IMG/VR virus record: IMGVR_UViG_3300021962_007571
Location: 19,526 to 83,525 of that record
Strand: one strand, 5' to 3'
From: a virus
DNA length: 64,000 nt
Shown: piece after piece, positions 18,801-26,230 of the stretch
Layout: every line of letters begins with the position of its first letter
Numbering within the stretch: position 1 is the first letter of the stretch
Translations under genes and position numbers: made by a program
Notes under the pieces: generated by a model
Seen by the model: the letters and a program-made list of their open reading frames with translations, nothing else
Database searches by the model: none
What the model was told of the DNA's origin: nothing

Positions 18801-19821
18801 AGGCATTTGACATTGAATCAAATAAAGGGTCTTTATCAGGTTCAATTTTTGTATCAATAGTTGCGGCACACCCACAATTACAATTTAGACCGTGAGAAAC
18901 TATTTCATTTGTTGGTTGGTATACTTCAATACAAGACGAATTAGTAACTCCTGTATCAGAACAAGCACAAGTTTTTAAACACGTTAAAGTTTCAGTAACT
19001 CTAGTGTAACCTGTATCAGATACAGGACTTCCACTTGCGTGGTGATAAAATTTATTTTCAGCTCTTGTACCTAAATAAAAGAAAATATCTTTGTTATTGG
19101 GATAAAAGTTATTTAGTGTCGTTTGACCTATTGGTGGATTATATTCATCAACAAATCTTGGTTTTAATAACAACTCAACGGTCCAACCTTTATTAACCCT
19201 TTCAGGATATAAAGTGTAGTCATACCCAAATAACTTATAAAATCCTTGGTAAAACCCTCCGTATAACTCGTGATAAACTCCGACCTTAGGGTCTTGTTTT
19301 GAAACTATATTATATGATATGTCTAAAGGTAATCCTGAAAATCTAATATTTGGAGATTGGGTATATCCTGTAACTTGGTGTAATTTTAATCTTCTGTCAA
19401 AATATAATCGTTCAAACTTTAAAAAGTCTGAGAACAATCCCTCAGTTACCGTAATTGTTTGTCCTGTCATTTCAGACACCAAACCATTATCAATACCCGT
19501 CAAACCAATATCACATATAGTTTTTGCGGTATAACAATTTAAATCAATATTATTAGGGTTATAATAATTTGATGAAACTAAGTTGTTATACTGATTATAT
19601 TGGTTAAATGTCAAAACAAATAACTCACTATTATCAGGATTATTTAAATCAAAACTAAATGGTAACCTATTTCCGTCATTTTCGGCAATTAGGTTTGGGG
19701 AAAAGATTACCTCCTCCTTATAGTCCCTCTCATCGGATGCCAAAGAAAAATCTTGTATTTCCGACTTATTTAGGAGATACCACTTATTAAAATTATATTG
19801 GTTTATATTTTGATATGCCAT
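15844..19821 (-). CDS. giant repeat-rich tail fibre with C-terminal LamG/ConA-like domain
   Basis: 1325 residues. Order: N-terminal ~600 residues with Cys clusters (SNALAFKLCGD region) and LamG-like strands; six TTTTTTNPF repeats; a Pro-Thr linker; a domain with IPNNDLNGGY repeats; a second beta domain; eight STETPIPT units; another Pro-Thr stalk; and from ~1110 a domain resembling concanavalin/LamG lectins (IYYQGDLSSYF, VYFNGTSDGL, INGVQQ, LAYSRALSPTEL). The stalks probably act as flexible spacers and could be O-glycosylated. Likely the main receptor-binding fibre. It opens the leftward fibre operon and has a TATTTAT motif 9 bases upstream. Confidence 0.8.
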   Translation of the reverse strand: MAYQNINQYNFNKWYLLNKSEIQDFSLASDERDYKEEVIFSPNLIAENDGNRLPFSFDLNNPDNSELFVLTFNQYNQYNNLVSSNYYNPNNIDLNCYTAKTICDIGLTGIDNGLVSEMTGQTITVTEGLFSDFLKFERLYFDRRLKLHQVTGYTQSPNIRFSGLPLDISYNIVSKQDPKVGVYHELYGGFYQGFYKLFGYDYTLYPERVNKGWTVELLLKPRFVDEYNPPIGQTTLNNFYPNNKDIFFYLGTRAENKFYHHASGSPVSDTGYTRVTETLTCLKTCACSDTGVTNSSCIEVYQPTNEIVSHGLNCNCGCAATIDTKIEPDKDPLFDSMSNALAFKLCGDPHNPQIGVRILRFTGDCVTTGTCSTTGITYQTGYTVENLCTPKGIYDFCAQINPAFLSQEHWVQLDLVWERYTWLDTCDLWYKGGLGLISTNPYLFSLLNESVKLIEPPVTSSGSTPPEKIEVVKLNERWLIEKEYRQGRIKVYVNGRVFYIFENIEEIIPRGLDTEKERQVGVPYNISWGGGTQGLHNNLTFTGCPETLTGLTYQQDPECFPNNILSGTSLSALTTHILIEQNFAGSFDGGITQFRMYTEPLSADEVKHNFLLLKDTFDLFNPDCPDCDVIITTTTTNPFTTTTTTNPFTTTTTTNPFTTTTTTNPFTTTTTTNPFTTTTTTNPFTTTTTTIIPTPTPTPTPTPTITPTPTPTPTPTATPTPIENCFLLQENGFYVLQENGDKLIIQCNSTPPNDINYLIIPNNDIDSDNILDNDLNVEYIPNNDLNGGYIPNNDLNGGYIPNNDLNGGYIPFNDFYDNHIPNDGLGSEIIPNNDFIPEFLVVTGGCFNLITLPYFYPTEGNIIFPEFSNLGTGQGILNPNTFDINGVDFNFIDNEGNNLYDYYIQLLTNNYLIYFSQNENTAIYQGNPFSFSNEFGGLINGGINPGTSPLVLIQPSPVDFIEGEPVCIWYELLVGPTPTPTSTETPIPTSTETPIPTPTSTETPIPTSTETPIPTSTETPIPTPTSTETPIPTPTSTETPIPTSTETPIPTPTPIPPTPTPTSTPTPTPTPTPTPTPVPPPPPSDPTLEIYYQGDLSSYFNPVPTSGSTFTQWTDSSSSAHNANPIGGGPVPAPEWWSNIQNGLGGVYFNGTSDGLSVNPLTDLSSKSGQTLVLVAKTLNTGTTQQYIQGGEDGNTGLNASYIRQSGGTYNVAIANGFASGGIVNNDARILTLVFDGGGLTNIDRLKFYINGVQQSLTFSSNVGTLTSSLITYMFLGVSYTGAPAGVAQFYLNGFLFDVLAYSRALSPTELSTLTLYLKNKWLIQ
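16679..16890. repeat. tandem repeat encoding STETPIPT units
   Basis: Eight copies of a 24- or 30-base unit containing GGCGTTTCAGTAGATGT, encoding a Thr/Pro/Glu stalk in the giant fibre gene. Confidence 0.9.
17385..17500. repeat. 30-base tandem repeats encoding PNNDLNGGYI
   Basis: Three to four near-identical 30-base units coding for a 10-residue Asn/Asp/Gly repeat in the middle of the giant fibre; a repetitive turn structure is likely. Confidence 0.8.
17745..17930. repeat. 27-base tandem repeats encoding TTTTTTNPF
   Basis: Six copies exactly 27 bases apart (AAATGGATT at 17770, 17797, 17824, 17851, 17878, 17905). They code for a Thr-run plus Asn-Pro-Phe. The regular spacing is a coding minisatellite; there are no spacers, so it is not a CRISPR array. 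Confidence 0.9.
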
Positions 19822-19830
19822 AATACATTG

Positions 19831-19837
19831 ATAAATA
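19831..19837 (-). promoter_or_regulatory. candidate phage late promoter (TATTTAT) for the fibre operon
   Basis: Minus-strand TATTTAT (within GTATTTATCA) 9 bases before the fibre ATG at 19821. It is paired back-to-back with the plus-strand copy at 19850. Confidence 0.5.
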
Positions 19838-19849
19838 CTTTGTTCGCAG

Positions 19850-19856
19850 TATTTAT
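19850..19856 (+). promoter_or_regulatory. candidate phage late promoter (TATTTAT)
   Basis: TATTTAT (within GTATTTATAT) 14 bases before the ATG at 19871, diverging from the fibre promoter. Confidence 0.5.
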
Positions 19857-19870
19857 ATATAAAAACTAAA

Positions 19871-20728
19871 ATGGTAGAAACTAATAAAGAGTATTTTTTC
19901 AGTCCTTACTATTTTTTCATATCTGAAAAACACGATAAAATATCGTTATACTATTCTATTGCCGAAACTTTAACCGAATCAAGAAAAAATGACGATAAGT
20001 TAGATTTTGATAAAAAAGATTTGGATAAAGTAAAAAAAGGTGTGTCTAATATATTAAAAGACAAAAAAATCAAAACTAAAAGTAACATTAAAAAATATTT
20101 TGATAAACTTAACAAGGGTAAAGAAGAAATCGAAGAATTGGTTGATTCTGACGGAACTCTTGTAAGTTCAAGAATACCCCCTCTTAATATGGGATTGGCA
20201 CCTAAGAAGACTACCGACCAAACAGTAGTTATGGGTAGAATGACAAATAACCCCGTAACTAGAGGTTATAGAAAATACTATGGTGAATCTGAAGAATCAG
20301 AAGATAATGTAGTTAATGAAGTTGATTACTCAGAAGCTTTTGGTTACGAAGAAACTAAAGATATGGATGGAGAAGAAACGTTCAAATATTTAGTTAAAAA
20401 AATGGGTATGGAACCTGATGAAGCTAAAGACAGAACTAAACAATTTGGAAAAGACCCATCAGGTAAAAGGACAAAAAACGCACCTAAACAAATTAGAAAC
20501 AAAAAAGGATTTATCGATAGAATGACTTTATCTGAAATTGAAAGACAAAAGATGATGGACATTTTAGATGAAATTATTTTGAATAAAAAAAGTGGTGATG
20601 GTGAGTTGGGAGAGAAAGACAGTAAAGTTTCCAAGATAATTAAAAAAAATATCGAGTCTTTAAAAAAGATGGCAGATAAAGAAGGTCTTACCATAAATCA
20701 AATAATTAAAATGTTAAAAAGTGAATAA
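19871..20728 (+). CDS. unknown charged protein, 285 residues, probably virion-associated
   Basis: Highly charged, Lys/Glu-rich and mostly helical. After an aromatic N-terminus (YFFSPYYFF) it has a disordered middle (RIPPLNMGLAPKKT) and a C-terminal helix. I recognise no domain. It opens a rightward set of five tightly packed small genes (19871-22420) under a late-type motif. Overlaps the next gene by 8 bases. Confidence 0.65.
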   Translation: MVETNKEYFFSPYYFFISEKHDKISLYYSIAETLTESRKNDDKLDFDKKDLDKVKKGVSNILKDKKIKTKSNIKKYFDKLNKGKEEIEELVDSDGTLVSSRIPPLNMGLAPKKTTDQTVVMGRMTNNPVTRGYRKYYGESEESEDNVVNEVDYSEAFGYEETKDMDGEETFKYLVKKMGMEPDEAKDRTKQFGKDPSGKRTKNAPKQIRNKKGFIDRMTLSEIERQKMMDILDEIILNKKSGDGELGEKDSKVSKIIKKNIESLKKMADKEGLTINQIIKMLKSE

Positions 20729-21146
20729 TCAGTTATACGGAAAAAAATATGAAATTCCTGAAACTATTTTGAATCACTTAAATAATCATTCAGGGGAAGA
20801 GACTATTGATAACCTTTTAAAGTCTCCTGAAAATGGTATTTCATATTCTTTACTTAAAAAAATAAAACATAGAATGGAGAATGGTGAAAAACCTCAATTG
20901 GGTGGTGATACATTCTTAAATTGGATTAACAACACATTAACCTCAGATAGAAGCGGTGTAGAGATATCTAAACAAGCGAAGTCTGATGTATTGCCGAATT
21001 CTTATAATAAATCACCTAATGATGGAATTGATAGTTTAAAAAATATGAACCGACCATCAAAAAGTCATAGAAAACATATGACGGATGAACAAAGAATTAC
21101 GGAAAATTTAAAAAGAATAAACGAATTAATTTCTAAAATAATATAA
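20721..21146 (+). CDS. unknown small protein, 141 residues, GTG start
   Basis: Basic, helical protein. GTG at 20721 overlaps the end of the previous gene, the arrangement expected for coupled translation. The C-terminus is an amphipathic helix (KRINELISKII). No recognised domain; probably virion-associated from position. Confidence 0.6.
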   Translation: MNNQLYGKKYEIPETILNHLNNHSGEETIDNLLKSPENGISYSLLKKIKHRMENGEKPQLGGDTFLNWINNTLTSDRSGVEISKQAKSDVLPNSYNKSPNDGIDSLKNMNRPSKSHRKHMTDEQRITENLKRINELISKII

Positions 21147-21148
21147 CT

Positions 21149-21439
21149 ATGGCACAACAAGAACCAATAGATTTAGCACAAACAGAAAACAATACTCTAT
21201 CTGCAGTTGCTGAACAAGAAAGAAAAAAATTATTCCCAAGAAACGACTACAACACATCGAATAAATACTCTTCAGTTAATCCTGACGCATTAGCAACAGG
21301 TGACGAATTGGGTAAAGGTACTGGTGGTGATTTAGACGTTTATAATACTATCGCAGGTAGTAGTGTGGATAATATTGAAAGAAAAAATGAAATAAAAATC
21401 AACAAATTTAACGCAAGTAAAACATATCCTGATTTTTAA
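21149..21439 (+). CDS. unknown small protein, 96 residues
   Basis: Polar, probably disordered protein (MAQQEPIDLAQTENN at the start), no hydrophobic core and no motif. Its stop shares a base with the next start codon. Position suggests a structural or assembly accessory. Confidence 0.6.
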   Translation: MAQQEPIDLAQTENNTLSAVAEQERKKLFPRNDYNTSNKYSSVNPDALATGDELGKGTGGDLDVYNTIAGSSVDNIERKNEIKINKFNASKTYPDF

Positions 21440-21846
21440 TGAAATTAATTAACACCATAAAAACAATAATATCTGAAGCGGCTACTATCGAAGATATTAC
21501 AGATTCTATCAAAAATAGAAAAATCTGTATTATATACTATGATGGTGATGAACCTGGTGGTAGAGGGTTGCGTCAGATTGAACCTGTTTGTCTTGGTGTT
21601 AGTAAAGCGGGAAATAAAGTTTTAAGAGCTTGGGATGACGAAGGTTCTTCACATACCGCGTATAAAGGAGAACAACCATTACCTGGTTGGAGATTATTCC
21701 GACTTGATAAAATTTTATCTTTAAAACCTACAGGAGAAATTTACAATCAGCCAAGACCTGGTTATAATTTTACAGGAGATAAAACAATGGCAAGTGTTAT
21801 TATCAACGCAAAATTTAATAATCCACCAGAACAAAACGTAGCATAA
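21439..21846 (+). CDS. WYL-like domain protein with possible capsid-targeting N-terminus
   Basis: 135 residues. Residues ~17-100 resemble a WYL domain: ICIIYYDG, RGLRQIEPVCLG, NKVLRAWDDEG and GWRLFRLDKILSL, matching the R-x-I-x-P and W-R-x-F-x-L-D-R-I patterns of that ligand-binding fold. There is no DNA-binding domain, so it is not a normal WYL regulator. The first 13 residues (MKLINTIKTIISE) form an amphipathic helix ending I-S-E before Ala, the processing pattern of T4 prohead protease substrates. Inference: a small ligand- or nucleic-acid-binding protein packaged in the head. Confidence 0.6.
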   Translation: MKLINTIKTIISEAATIEDITDSIKNRKICIIYYDGDEPGGRGLRQIEPVCLGVSKAGNKVLRAWDDEGSSHTAYKGEQPLPGWRLFRLDKILSLKPTGEIYNQPRPGYNFTGDKTMASVIINAKFNNPPEQNVA

Positions 21847-21847
21847 T

Positions 21848-22420
21848 ATGAGTGATTTAATGTCTAAATTAGCAATATCTAAAGCCATTATGGATAAACA
21901 TAATGGGATTAACAGAGGAAGCGTTCCACAAGGAAACATACCGTCTATAAATCACCCCGAACTAAATGATTACTCCGCCCCTGAAGCCAAATATAACATA
22001 CCTCAAGATATGTTACAGGAAACTCAACAGGTGAAACCTATGAATATGGAAATTCCATCTAAAGATAGAATTCTTAATTCTAAATTACCTGACGAGATTA
22101 AAAGATTAATGATTGAAAACCCAATCGAATCTAAAAACCCATTAATGGGTGGTGGTGGTTCAGTATTATCTGACGAGTTAGTTGAGAAAGCAACAAAACT
22201 TATGGGTAATTCAAAACCACAACAACAACCACAAAGACAATCTAAACCAATTACTGAAGACTCTAATTTAAGAAAAATGATGAAAGAAGTAGTTGAAGAG
22301 GTGTTAAAAGAAAATGGTCTAATAGTCGAATCGACTTCAAAAACCAATGATATTATGGTTATTAAAGTTGGTCAACATTTATTTGAGGGTAAAATATCTA
22401 AGGTCAAAAAACTAAAATAA
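21848..22420 (+). CDS. unknown protein, 190 residues
   Basis: Low-complexity middle (Gln-rich, PQQQPQRQ) between a helical N-terminus and a small folded C-terminal part (IMVIKVGQHLFEGKISKVKKL). The segment SNLRKMMKEVVEEVLKENG is an amphipathic helix like those in other small proteins here. Last gene of the 19871-22420 set; a 51-base gap follows. Confidence 0.6.
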   Translation: MSDLMSKLAISKAIMDKHNGINRGSVPQGNIPSINHPELNDYSAPEAKYNIPQDMLQETQQVKPMNMEIPSKDRILNSKLPDEIKRLMIENPIESKNPLMGGGGSVLSDELVEKATKLMGNSKPQQQPQRQSKPITEDSNLRKMMKEVVEEVLKENGLIVESTSKTNDIMVIKVGQHLFEGKISKVKKLK

Positions 22421-22471
22421 AACTTTCTTTCTTCGTATTTTTTTGTTATTCTTATATCAAACAATATTAGA

Positions 22472-23689
22472 ATGACAAAAATTAATGTACTAGTCTTACC
22501 ATCAGATAAAACGGGTGTTGGTAAATTTAGGTCTGTAGACCCTCACATCTTTTTACAAAAATTATATCCTGAAGATTTTCACGTAGATATTGATTACGAG
22601 CCAAAATTAAATGACCCTAACTATTGGAAGAAATACCAAATAGTTCATTTCCATAGAAATATTGGTCAAAACTACGAAGCGACTCCACAAATTTTAAAAT
22701 GGTTAAAGAGTCAAGGTATCATCACAATTGGTGATATTGATGACTATTGGATGCCCACCCAAGAACATCCAATCTATCATTTAATTCAACAACATAAACT
22801 AAATGAAAAGATTGTTAAAAATCTAAAAGAGGCGGAATACGTAACTACAACTACTAATCTATTTGCTAACGAAATTAAAAAGATTAATAAAAATGTTGTG
22901 GTGTTCCCTAACGCAATTGACCCAAGTGAACCCCAATTTTGTGAACCAACATTAGAAAGTGATAGACTTAGAATTGGTTGGTTAGGAGGTTCTTCTCACT
23001 TACACGACTTAATGTTAATTGATGGTTCCTTAAGTAAACTTGGTTCAGATAGAAATAATACTCAATTTGTTCTTTGCGGATTTGACACTAGAGGAACGGT
23101 AACAGAAATTAATAAGAATACAGGAGAACAAACTCAGAGACCTATTAGACCTGAAGAAACTGTTTGGGTTAAATACGAAAAAATTATGACAAGTAATTAT
23201 TACGGAGTGTCTGATGATTATTTAAAATTCTTAAACAAATATAAAGAAGAGGTTTATCCTAATGAAATTGACCAACCTTATTTGAGAGTTTGGACACGAC
23301 CTGTTACATCTTACGCTAAAAATTATTCAAAATTTGATGTATCTTTGGCACCAATTAAAAATCACATTTTCAATAGAATGAAATCTCAACTTAAAGTTAT
23401 TGAGGCAGGGTTTTATAAGAAAGCGTTAATCGCATCTGAAATTGGTCCATATACTATCGATTTAAAACACGCATATAAAGATGGACAATATACTAAAGGT
23501 GGTAACGCATTTTTAGTTAGTGAAAATAGAAATCATAGTGATTGGTATAAAAACATTAAAAGATTAATGAATAACCCTAATTTAGTTACAGATTTAGGGG
23601 AAAGTTTATACGAAACAGTTAAAGATACTTACGATTTAAATAATGTCACAAAAACAAGAGCTGAGTGGTACAAATCCTTAATTAAATAA
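22472..23689 (+). CDS. glycosyltransferase (GT-B type)
   Basis: 405 residues with a two-domain GT-B layout: N-terminal KINVLVLPSDKTGVGKFR, an inter-domain VVVFPNAIDP, then LRIGWLGGSSHLHDL starting the second domain and KVIEAGFYKKALIAS near the nucleotide-sugar site. This is the pattern of GT4-like transferases. It heads a rightward run mixing sugar-transfer and nucleotide-metabolism genes. Acceptor unknown. Confidence 0.8.
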   Translation: MTKINVLVLPSDKTGVGKFRSVDPHIFLQKLYPEDFHVDIDYEPKLNDPNYWKKYQIVHFHRNIGQNYEATPQILKWLKSQGIITIGDIDDYWMPTQEHPIYHLIQQHKLNEKIVKNLKEAEYVTTTTNLFANEIKKINKNVVVFPNAIDPSEPQFCEPTLESDRLRIGWLGGSSHLHDLMLIDGSLSKLGSDRNNTQFVLCGFDTRGTVTEINKNTGEQTQRPIRPEETVWVKYEKIMTSNYYGVSDDYLKFLNKYKEEVYPNEIDQPYLRVWTRPVTSYAKNYSKFDVSLAPIKNHIFNRMKSQLKVIEAGFYKKALIASEIGPYTIDLKHAYKDGQYTKGGNAFLVSENRNHSDWYKNIKRLMNNPNLVTDLGESLYETVKDTYDLNNVTKTRAEWYKSLIK

Positions 23690-23690
23690 T

Positions 23691-24392
23691 ATGATAAAAA
23701 TACCTATTACTAAAATTTTATTTTTAGACATTGAAACTGTTGGTGGTTGTAAAGATTATGAATCTTGTAAAACGAGTAACCCTAAAGTCGCTGAACAATT
23801 TATTAAATACATCGATTGGTTTCAAAAAAGATTTCCTGAAGATTCTCAATTATCTTTAGATGAGATATTCGCAAAGAGAACCGCACTTGTTCCTGAGTTT
23901 GCCAAAATTATTTGTGTTAGCGTAGCATTTGTTATGGATAACGGAGAAATAAAAAGACAAACATTTTCAGGTGACAATGAACAAGAATTATTATCAGGAG
24001 TTCAAAAATTATTAGATAGATGTGGTAAATTAGATTTCCATCTATGCGGACATAATCTTAAGAATTTTGACATTCCTATGTTGGCAAAACGTATGATTAT
24101 CAATGGATTATTACCACCGTCAATCTTACCTTCATACGACACTAAACCTTGGGAAATCAAAGCTATTGATACTAAAGAAATTTGGCAGTACGGAGCTTAC
24201 ACCGCCATAGGTTCATTAGATTTAATGTGTGCTTGTATGGATATTCCATCTCCAAAAGAAGGAGAAGTTACAGGGTCTAAAGTACACGACGCTTATTGGA
24301 ATAAAAATATGTTAAATGAAATTTCAGAATACTGTGAAAGAGATGTTGACGTATTAATAGACGCAATTAAAAAACTTAAAAATTTAAAATAA
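23691..24392 (+). CDS. DnaQ/PolB-like 3'-5' exonuclease
   Basis: 233 residues with the RNase H-like exonuclease motifs: ILFLDIETVGG (Exo I), LCGHNLKNFDIPML (Exo II) and YCERDVDVLIDA (Exo III). This matches stand-alone predicted PolB-like 3'-5' exonucleases. It could process DNA ends or degrade host DNA. Starts 1 base after the upstream glycosyltransferase and is followed after 1 base by the dUTPase gene. Confidence 0.85.
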   Translation: MIKIPITKILFLDIETVGGCKDYESCKTSNPKVAEQFIKYIDWFQKRFPEDSQLSLDEIFAKRTALVPEFAKIICVSVAFVMDNGEIKRQTFSGDNEQELLSGVQKLLDRCGKLDFHLCGHNLKNFDIPMLAKRMIINGLLPPSILPSYDTKPWEIKAIDTKEIWQYGAYTAIGSLDLMCACMDIPSPKEGEVTGSKVHDAYWNKNMLNEISEYCERDVDVLIDAIKKLKNLK

Positions 24393-24393
24393 T

Positions 24394-24957
24394 ATGTTAG
24401 ATATCCAAAATATTGAAGATATGTTCGGAGATGACGAACAAGAACTTAAAGAAATGTTAAAAGGAATGGGGGTTGATTTAGATTCCCTTGAAAAAGAGTT
24501 TCAAGATTACAAACCAAAAAAAGAGTTAAGATATGAAACATTATCTTACGATACCGTTAAACCTAAATATAATTACCCTTCTGACTCAGGTTTTGACCTT
24601 CATTCAACAGAAGAAATTATTGTTGAGGCGTTTGGTAGAGCTTTAGTCCCTACAGGTTTGAAGTTTAATATACCAACAGGTACTGAAATACAAGTAAGAC
24701 CTAAAAGTGGTTTGGCAATCAATCAAGGACTTACCGTGTTAAATACTCCAGGTACTGTAGATTCAGGATATAATGGAGAGGTTAAGGTTATCATATTTAA
24801 CACGACAAAAGAACCATTTAAAATCACTAAAGGGATGAAAGTAGGACAAGCGGTATTGTGTCCCGTTATTAATGGTGAGTGGGTAGATTTAATTGAGGTT
24901 GACTCAGTTGAAAATAAAGATAGAGGAGAAAACGGATTTGGTTCCACAGGAATTTAA
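24394..24957 (+). CDS. dut: dUTP diphosphatase (dUTPase) with acidic N-terminal extension
   Basis: All five trimeric dUTPase motifs are readable: SDSGFDLHS (I), RPKSGLA (II), GTVDSGYNGEV (III), a motif IV region around KGMKVGQAVLCPV, and RGENGFGSTG (V). It would hydrolyse dUTP to dUMP, limiting uracil in phage DNA and feeding dTMP synthesis. Total 187 residues; about 45 acidic residues (FGDDEQELKEML) precede the enzyme core, an addition over the usual ~150-residue form whose role is unknown. Confidence 0.95.
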   Translation: MLDIQNIEDMFGDDEQELKEMLKGMGVDLDSLEKEFQDYKPKKELRYETLSYDTVKPKYNYPSDSGFDLHSTEEIIVEAFGRALVPTGLKFNIPTGTEIQVRPKSGLAINQGLTVLNTPGTVDSGYNGEVKVIIFNTTKEPFKITKGMKVGQAVLCPVINGEWVDLIEVDSVENKDRGENGFGSTGI

Positions 24958-24959
24958 TT

Positions 24960-25520
24960 ATGGATAATTTAATATATACAATGAGACCTAAAGGTACTCA
25001 TTTTGAAAAGGGATTTAGAGAGTTTTGTAACGAAATAAAACAAGTCATAGGGGAATCACCTGTTATTGTTGAGCTTGGTTCTTATATGGGAGAAAGTAGT
25101 TTAATATTTTCAGAAGAATTCCCAAACGCAAAAATTTACTGTATCGATACTTGGGAAGGCGGATTTGATAATTTAGATAGTTGTAGTAATCAAAATTATA
25201 ACCAGGTTGAATCTCAATTTGACCTAAGACTAAAACTATCTAATAATATTACAAAAATAAAAAGTCTATCTACAAGTGAAAAAATTGAGTGTGATTTAGT
25301 CTATATTGACGCCTGTCATAAATATGAATGCGTTAAGGAAGATATACTACATTGGTTACCATTAACTAAAAAAGTTATTTCTGGTCACGATTATTATACT
25401 AATCAATCGTTTATTAATAGTCATCCTCATATTGCAGGTGTTAAAGTTGCCGTTGACGAGTTTTTGGGTTCTCCTGATAAAACATTTGTGGACGGGTCTT
25501 GGTTTAAAATTAAAAGTTAA
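24960..25520 (+). CDS. class I SAM-dependent methyltransferase-like protein
   Basis: 186 residues with the Rossmann-type motif VIVELGSYMGESSLIF, an acidic end of strand 2 (IYCIDTWEG) and CDLVYIDACHKYECVKEDI (motif IV region), as in Methyltransf_24-type proteins often found in polysaccharide clusters. Gene lies 2 bases from its neighbours, between dUTPase and a glycosyltransferase; a sugar methylation role is likelier than DNA methylation because no N-P-P-Y type motif is seen. Confidence 0.75.
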   Translation: MDNLIYTMRPKGTHFEKGFREFCNEIKQVIGESPVIVELGSYMGESSLIFSEEFPNAKIYCIDTWEGGFDNLDSCSNQNYNQVESQFDLRLKLSNNITKIKSLSTSEKIECDLVYIDACHKYECVKEDILHWLPLTKKVISGHDYYTNQSFINSHPHIAGVKVAVDEFLGSPDKTFVDGSWFKIKS

Positions 25521-25522
25521 AT

Positions 25523-26227
25523 ATGGTAACAGTACATATTATAACATATAATGAAGAAGTTATGATTGGTTTCTGCATTGAACATTACAGAAAAAAATTT
25601 CCAAATTGTATTATAAAGATTTATGACAATTATTCAACAGACAATACAGTCGCAATTGCTGAAGGTTATGGTTGTGAAATTTCAAATTACAATTCTTACG
25701 ATAAATTTGATGAACAAACTTTGATTAAATTAAAAGACACGTGTTGGAAAAATTCTGAAACGGATTGGGTTGTTGTTTGTGACTGTGATGAACTAATTGA
25801 TATAACCCAAGAAGAACTAGTTAATGAGCATAAAAACGGTACTACTTTGTTTAAATTCACAGGTTATAATATGGTAAACACTGGTGATACTATTAATTTA
25901 AATGAAATTTGTTACGGTTATGCCGATAATATATATGATAAAATATTATTATTTAATAAGTCAAAAATATCTGAAATAAACTATAGGCCAGGTTGTCACA
26001 CCGCAAAACCAAAAGGAATTATTAATTATAACGGTAACAATTATAATATGTTACATTATAAATTTTTAGGTGCGGAATATACCGTAAATAGATACAGATT
26101 GTTTGCAAATAGATTGTCAACCTTAAATATGAAAAAGAAATGGTCTATCCATTATACTGAACACGAATCAAATTTGTTAGAATTTTATAAACAAATACCG
26201 TCAAAAGATTTAAAAAAATTATTATAA
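25523..26227 (+). CDS. GT2-like glycosyltransferase
   Basis: 234 residues. The N-terminus VHIITYNEEVMIGF, then IKIYDNYSTDNT and VVVCDCDELID (DXD in CDCDE) are typical of family 2 GT-A enzymes; the C-terminal part has YNMLHYKFLG. No membrane segment. Two bases after the methyltransferase gene, three before the next glycosyltransferase gene. Confidence 0.8.
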   Translation: MVTVHIITYNEEVMIGFCIEHYRKKFPNCIIKIYDNYSTDNTVAIAEGYGCEISNYNSYDKFDEQTLIKLKDTCWKNSETDWVVVCDCDELIDITQEELVNEHKNGTTLFKFTGYNMVNTGDTINLNEICYGYADNIYDKILLFNKSKISEINYRPGCHTAKPKGIINYNGNNYNMLHYKFLGAEYTVNRYRLFANRLSTLNMKKKWSIHYTEHESNLLEFYKQIPSKDLKKLL

Positions 26228-26230
26228 TTT

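Noticed and set aside
13160-19821. Diversity-generating retroelement acting on the fibre genes
   Set aside because: No reverse transcriptase frame and no template/variable repeat pair with adenine-specific differences was seen.
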